A stretch of 64,000 nt of DNA from Aurantimonas sp965217685 (lineage in GTDB: Bacteria; Pseudomonadota; Alphaproteobacteria; Rhizobiales; Rhizobiaceae). The notes beneath the pieces were generated by a model. It did no database searches and had not been told where the DNA came from. It was given only the letters and a program-made list of their open reading frames with translations. Of this stretch, positions 60,381 through 64,000 are shown piece by piece (position 1 is the stretch's first letter; every line of letters begins with the position of its first letter). A program made the translations under genes and the position numbers. The stretch is from positions 744,001 to 808,000 of the forward strand of contig CBDCIZ010000003.1 in the NCBI GenBank assembly GCA_965217685.1, written 5' to 3'.

Positions 60381-62402
60381 TCACATTCCCACCGTGACCC
60401 TGCGGCTGTTGGTGCGTTTCAGATTGCGATAGCGCGCCAGGGCCCACAGTGGGAAGAACTTCGAATAGCCGTGGTAGCGCAGGTAAAACACACGCGGAAA
60501 ACCAACCGACGTGAAGCGCGGCTCGTCCCACAGCCCCTCCTCGCCCTGGGTCGTTTCCAGATAGACAATGCCTCGCTCGACGGCCGGGTCATCGAAGCGG
60601 CCGGCCGCCATCAGGCCCAACAGGGCCCAGGCCGTCTGTGACGCCGTGGACAGCGCCGGCGCGTGACTGGTGTAGTCCATGCGGTAGCTTTCGCCGCCCT
60701 CGCCCCAACCGCCATCGGCGTTCTGGATCGCGATCAGCCAATCGGCGGCGCGCGACACCATCGGCTCTTTAAGGTCCAGCCCAACTGCATTCAGCGCACA
60801 CAGCACCGACCAGGTGCCGTAGATATAGTTCATGCCCCAGCGGCCGAACCAACTGCCTTCGGGCCGCTGCTCGAAGCGCAGATTGTCGAGCGCCGCCTTC
60901 AGCCGCAGGCTCGTCGCGGGCGTCTCGCCGAGTTGCGCGAACATCGACACGCAGCGGGCGGTGACGTCCGCCGTCGGCGGATCGAGCAACGCACCATGGT
61001 CGGCAAAGGGGATGTAATTCAGATAATCGTGGGTGTTGTCCGCATCGAAGGCGGCCCAGCCACCGTTGCGGCTTTGTAGACCCCCCACCCATTCGGCCGC
61101 CCGCGCGATCCGCTCGCCATGTACCGGCGCGACCTCACCCTTGCCGTCGCCGAGGCGGTCCGCCCGGTCCATGGCCATCGCAACGACGGCGGTGTCGTCG
61201 AGGTCGGGATAATCGGGATTGTCGTATTGAAAGGCCCAGCCGCCCGGCCGCACGTTGGGCTTCGTCTGCGCCCAGTCGCCGCGATGGTAGAGGACCTGGC
61301 GCGGTGCCAGCCAGTCGAGCCCGGCTTTCGCGTTGTCAAGCGTATCGCCCCCCACCTCCATCAGCGCATGGACCGTGAGCGCCGTGTCCCAGACCGGTGA
61401 CAGGCAGGGCTGGCAATAGGCCTCGTCCTCCTTCTCGACGATCAGCCGATCGATCGCCCGGCGCGCGGTAACGACCCGCGGGTCGTCACGCGGCACGCCG
61501 ACGACATCGTACATCATGATGGCATTGGCCATCGCCGGATAGATCGCCCCGAGACCGGACTCCCCGTTCGACCGCTTGTCGACAAAGGCGACGGCACGAT
61601 CAATGGCCCGCTTGCGGGTGGCTCTCGGAAACCGCTGCTCGGTGCGCTTCAGAACCCTGTCGAGACCGCCGAAAAGCTGAGTCCAGGGCGCCACCTGATG
61701 CGGCCCCTTCGGCCAGTCCTTCACCGCTTCGGGCGTCACCAGAAACAGCTCGTCGATGTGGATGCGGCGCGGATTGCGAGCAAGCGGTTTCAACGTCTGC
61801 AACACGAGAAGCGGCACGACGACGGTGCGCGCCCAATAGGAGATCTTGTTAAGATGCACCGGGAACCAGCGCGGCATCAGCATCAGTTCGACCGGCATGG
61901 TGGGCACGCCGCGCCAGGGGATTTCGCCGAACAGCGCCAGGAGAATACGGGTGAAGACGTTCGCCTGAGCCGCCCCGCCGTGGCTGCGGATCGCGGCGCG
62001 GGCCCGGAGCATGTGCGGCGCATCCGGATCATCGCCGATCATCTTCAGCGCGAAATAGGCCTTCACGCTCGCCGAGATGTCGAAGGCGCCGTCGGTGAAG
62101 AGCGGCCAGCCGCCGTGATCGGCCGCCTGGATGCGCCGCAGATAAACACCGATCTTGGCTTCCAGCGCGGTGTCCTCCTCGCCGAGATAATGCAGCAGCA
62201 GCACGTATTCCGACGGGATCGTCGCATCGGCCTCGAGCTCGAAGACAAAATGCCCGTCCTCGCGCTGCCATTGCAGAAGGCCGGCCGTCGCCCGGTCGAT
62301 TGCCTGATCGAGCGCAGCGCCGTTCGGCCGGTACGCGTTCGCATCGTGATGACCGACCGTCATGGGCCTTTCGCTGCGTTCGCTCGATGGATGATCCAGC
62401 AT
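60381..62402 (-). CDS. shc: Squalene-hopene cyclase
   Basis: About 673 residues from the ATG at 62402; a GTG at 62429 and an ATG at 62363 are alternatives. The DxDD acid motif is in YPDLDDTAVV (near 400-403). Many QW repeats are visible (GGWPLF, GLGAIYPA, GGWAFQYDN, NGGWAAFD, GSWFGRWG, NADGGWGE, QGEEGLWDE). The monotopic membrane enzyme turns squalene into hopene or hopanol. It begins just after hpnE stops, in the order hpnD-hpnE-shc. Confidence 0.97.
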   Translation of the reverse strand: MLDHPSSERSERPMTVGHHDANAYRPNGAALDQAIDRATAGLLQWQREDGHFVFELEADATIPSEYVLLLHYLGEEDTALEAKIGVYLRRIQAADHGGWPLFTDGAFDISASVKAYFALKMIGDDPDAPHMLRARAAIRSHGGAAQANVFTRILLALFGEIPWRGVPTMPVELMLMPRWFPVHLNKISYWARTVVVPLLVLQTLKPLARNPRRIHIDELFLVTPEAVKDWPKGPHQVAPWTQLFGGLDRVLKRTEQRFPRATRKRAIDRAVAFVDKRSNGESGLGAIYPAMANAIMMYDVVGVPRDDPRVVTARRAIDRLIVEKEDEAYCQPCLSPVWDTALTVHALMEVGGDTLDNAKAGLDWLAPRQVLYHRGDWAQTKPNVRPGGWAFQYDNPDYPDLDDTAVVAMAMDRADRLGDGKGEVAPVHGERIARAAEWVGGLQSRNGGWAAFDADNTHDYLNYIPFADHGALLDPPTADVTARCVSMFAQLGETPATSLRLKAALDNLRFEQRPEGSWFGRWGMNYIYGTWSVLCALNAVGLDLKEPMVSRAADWLIAIQNADGGWGEGGESYRMDYTSHAPALSTASQTAWALLGLMAAGRFDDPAVERGIVYLETTQGEEGLWDEPRFTSVGFPRVFYLRYHGYSKFFPLWALARYRNLKRTNSRRVTVGM

Positions 62403-62415
62403 ATCGTCTCGGCCG

Positions 62416-63738
62416 TCAGGAATGGTCACGAAGCGACCGCGCGGAGTTTTGGCGCACCCGCGCAGGCGCAGCAAGAGCCAGTTTCGCCGCGCGCCGGCCC
62501 GACCTTATCGCGCCTTCGATCGTGGCGGGCAGGCCCGTCGCTGTAAAGTCGCCGGCCAGAAACAGATTGTCGAGGGCGGTGACCGGTCCCGGCCGCCTCA
62601 TTTCCTGTTCGGGCGTAGCCAGAAACGTCGCACGCCGTTCACGAACCATCTGCCAGCGCGGCAGGGCGGCGGCGCGCCCGGTCAACGCCGCGACCTCCTG
62701 CCAGACGGCGGCCGCAAGCGCCTCCCTCGGCCGATCCAGCAGACGGTCGGCAGCGCTGATCGTCACGGACAGGCGACCCGGAAAGGCGAACAGCCATTCA
62801 CTGATGCCGCCGACGATGCCGATGAGCTTCGGATCACCTGGTCCCGGCTGCGGCCCAGGGAATGGCCCAGGGAATGGATCGGCGATGAAATGGATGTTGA
62901 GGATCGCGCTGAAGCGGTCGGGCACGACGAGGCCTTCGATGAGGCCGGCGGCGGCGATCGGCGGCACGGCGAGGACGACCCTGTCGTCCGGGCCGATCGG
63001 CTCGTCCGCGCCCGCAAAGCAAAGGCGCGTGACCGCTCGCGCCTCGGTCTCGATCGCCTTCAGCGCGGCGCCGAAGCGCACTTCCGTTCCGCGCGAGCGA
63101 AGCGTCGCCAGCGCCGGATCGACCAGCGCCGCCCCGAGCCCACCGGTCGCGATCACCGGGCGGCAGGCCCGCCCGCCGAGCGCCAGCGTCTCGCGGAACA
63201 AGGCCGCTGCGAGCCGTGCCGAAGCGTCGCGCGGCTCGGTGTTGAGCCCGGCGATCAACAGCGGGCGCCACAGCCGCTCGTAGACCGGACCTTCAGACAC
63301 CATCCGCTCGCCGAGCGTCACGTCGCGTTCGGCACCGAAAAGCCGAAGCGGCGCGAAATAGTCGCGGGCCCGCGTGTTCGGCACCCGGCGCCTGGGATCG
63401 AGGATCCAGGTCGGGATTCGTCCGGCATTCGGCCGTAGCGTCCAGCGCTCGCCGGTCGAAAGGTCGGCGAAGTCGAAGGCGCAGTCCTCCTCCATCGACA
63501 GCGCGGCTTCGCCGCCGATCCGCCGCACATAGTCGAGCGCCGTTTCGTTGCCCGACAGGAGAAGATGGTTGCCGTTGTCGATGACCATATGCAGCACCGG
63601 ATCGAAATAGGAGCGGCACCGCCCGCCGGCCTGGGGCGAGGCCTCGTGGACGATCACTTGGCTGCCGGCGCGCGACGACGCTTCGGCAGCGGCAAGACCC
63701 GAAAGCCCGGCGCCGATCACATGCACAATCCCGGCCAT
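62416..63738 (-). CDS. hpnE: Hydroxysqualene dehydroxylase HpnE (FAD)
   Basis: A 440-residue FAD amine-oxidase-type protein with HVIGAGLSGLAAAEASSRAG at the start and FLAGDFTATGLPATIEGAIR near the C-terminus. It converts hydroxysqualene to squalene with reduced FAD. Residues near 288-302 hold a proline/glycine insertion (PFPGPFPGPQPGPGD) encoded by a 12-base tandem repeat (GGCCCAGGGAAT at 62855-62878); this is not a usual part of HpnE. The family size is otherwise normal. Confidence 0.93.
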   Translation of the reverse strand: MAGIVHVIGAGLSGLAAAEASSRAGSQVIVHEASPQAGGRCRSYFDPVLHMVIDNGNHLLLSGNETALDYVRRIGGEAALSMEEDCAFDFADLSTGERWTLRPNAGRIPTWILDPRRRVPNTRARDYFAPLRLFGAERDVTLGERMVSEGPVYERLWRPLLIAGLNTEPRDASARLAAALFRETLALGGRACRPVIATGGLGAALVDPALATLRSRGTEVRFGAALKAIETEARAVTRLCFAGADEPIGPDDRVVLAVPPIAAAGLIEGLVVPDRFSAILNIHFIADPFPGPFPGPQPGPGDPKLIGIVGGISEWLFAFPGRLSVTISAADRLLDRPREALAAAVWQEVAALTGRAAALPRWQMVRERRATFLATPEQEMRRPGPVTALDNLFLAGDFTATGLPATIEGAIRSGRRAAKLALAAPARVRQNSARSLRDHS

Positions 63739-63807
63739 CAGATGCCGCTCACCGGCTGCAGCCCGCGCGGCCCCGGCAACCGCAATCCGCCATCACAAAA
63801 AAAACCA

Positions 63808-64000
63808 TCACAACAAGCCATGCCGCAAAAGCGCCAGGAGGATCACGCGCTTCTTCTTGGACACCCGACGACGCGGCGGCGCCCAGCCCCGCGCGAGCAA
63901 GCCGTCGAGCAAGGTACGGTAGGCAGCCGACATCATGCGCGGTGCGCGCACCATCTTGCGAGACGACGCGTCCATGATGGCATCGGCCCGGGTAAAATGG
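63808..64000 (-). CDS. hpnD: Presqualene diphosphate synthase HpnD, C-terminal part
   Basis: The last 64 codons of a gene entering from the right edge: MDASSRKMVRAPRMMSAAYR then TLLDGLLARGWAPPRRRVSK and the stop. This is the C-terminal end of squalene/phytoene-synthase-type HpnD (xxMxAAYRxxLxxLxxRGWxxPRxxVxxxK). Its location ahead of hpnE and shc supports the identity. HpnD joins two farnesyl diphosphates to presqualene diphosphate. Confidence 0.85.
   Translation of the reverse strand, partial: HFTRADAIMDASSRKMVRAPRMMSAAYRTLLDGLLARGWAPPRRRVSKKKRVILLALLRHGLL

Noticed and set aside
1..64000. CRISPR arrays, tRNA or rRNA genes, and phage structural genes
   Set aside because: I looked for regularly spaced repeats, cloverleaf-type ends and conserved rRNA strings and found none.

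Overview
This window is a GC-rich alphaproteobacterial chromosome segment, most likely from the Hyphomicrobiales (rhizobial) group. That placement rests on codon and GC style, the wealth of TRAP and tripartite tricarboxylate (TTT) uptake systems with ATGA-coupled operons, and a complete-looking hopanoid block at the right end. No rRNA, tRNA or CRISPR array was seen. I cannot name a genus from sequence reading alone.

Layout: (1) 1-5.1 kb, a minus-strand catabolic operon: TAXI-type TRAP transporter, HpcH/HpaI aldolase and a HisD-like dehydrogenase cut by the window edge. Upstream is a LacI regulator broken by a 32-bp template-switch insertion; near-identical operators lie before the regulator and before the binding protein. 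(2) 5.3-6.45 kb, a graveyard of IS6, serine-recombinase and IS3 fragments. (3) 6.5-11 kb, a DctPQM TRAP transporter with an isocitrate-lyase/PEP-mutase-type enzyme and a divergent GntR regulator, bracketed on the far side by another recombinase scrap. (4) 11.6-16.5 kb, GntR, PdxA-type dehydrogenase and a second DctPQM. (5) 17-23.7 kb, AtuA plus AtuA-like protein, a second TAXI transporter, a 3-hydroxyacyl-CoA dehydrogenase and a divergent LysR, with a relic of a CoA-transferase at the downstream end. (6) 24-32.8 kb, a nine-gene minus-strand operon led by IclR: acyl-CoA ligase, citryl-CoA-lyase-like protein, two SDRs, TctCBA and a quinone oxidoreductase.

(7) 33.1-33.8 kb, integrase and IS3 debris, then an accessory stretch (33.8-49.1 kb) of small one-regulator modules: TetR/SnoaL/NmrA, FAD monooxygenase/NmrA/TetR, AraC/alpha-beta hydrolase/unknown protein, LysR/pirin/NmrA, TetR/GST/NAD(P)-binding reductase, and a class A beta-lactamase. 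Four NmrA-like NAD(P)-binding proteins lie within 13 kb, which suggests redox or electrophile handling. (8) 49.4-55.3 kb, a third DctPQM with a degradative HMG-CoA reductase and a divergent MocR regulator, best read as a mevalonate-uptake and oxidation module. (9) 55.3-64 kb, hopanoid genes: hpnN, hpnH, hpnG, squalene-hopene cyclase, hpnE and the 3' end of hpnD.

A structural theme links the uptake operons. In five of the six tripartite transporters (two TAXI, two DctPQM, one Tct) a strong G+C-rich hairpin of unrelated sequence sits exactly between the binding-protein gene and the first membrane gene. The most interesting candidate systems are this recurring hairpin, the IclR/ligase/citryl-CoA-lyase/TTT operon as a possible undescribed carboxylate pathway, and the two-gene AtuA/TAXI operon.
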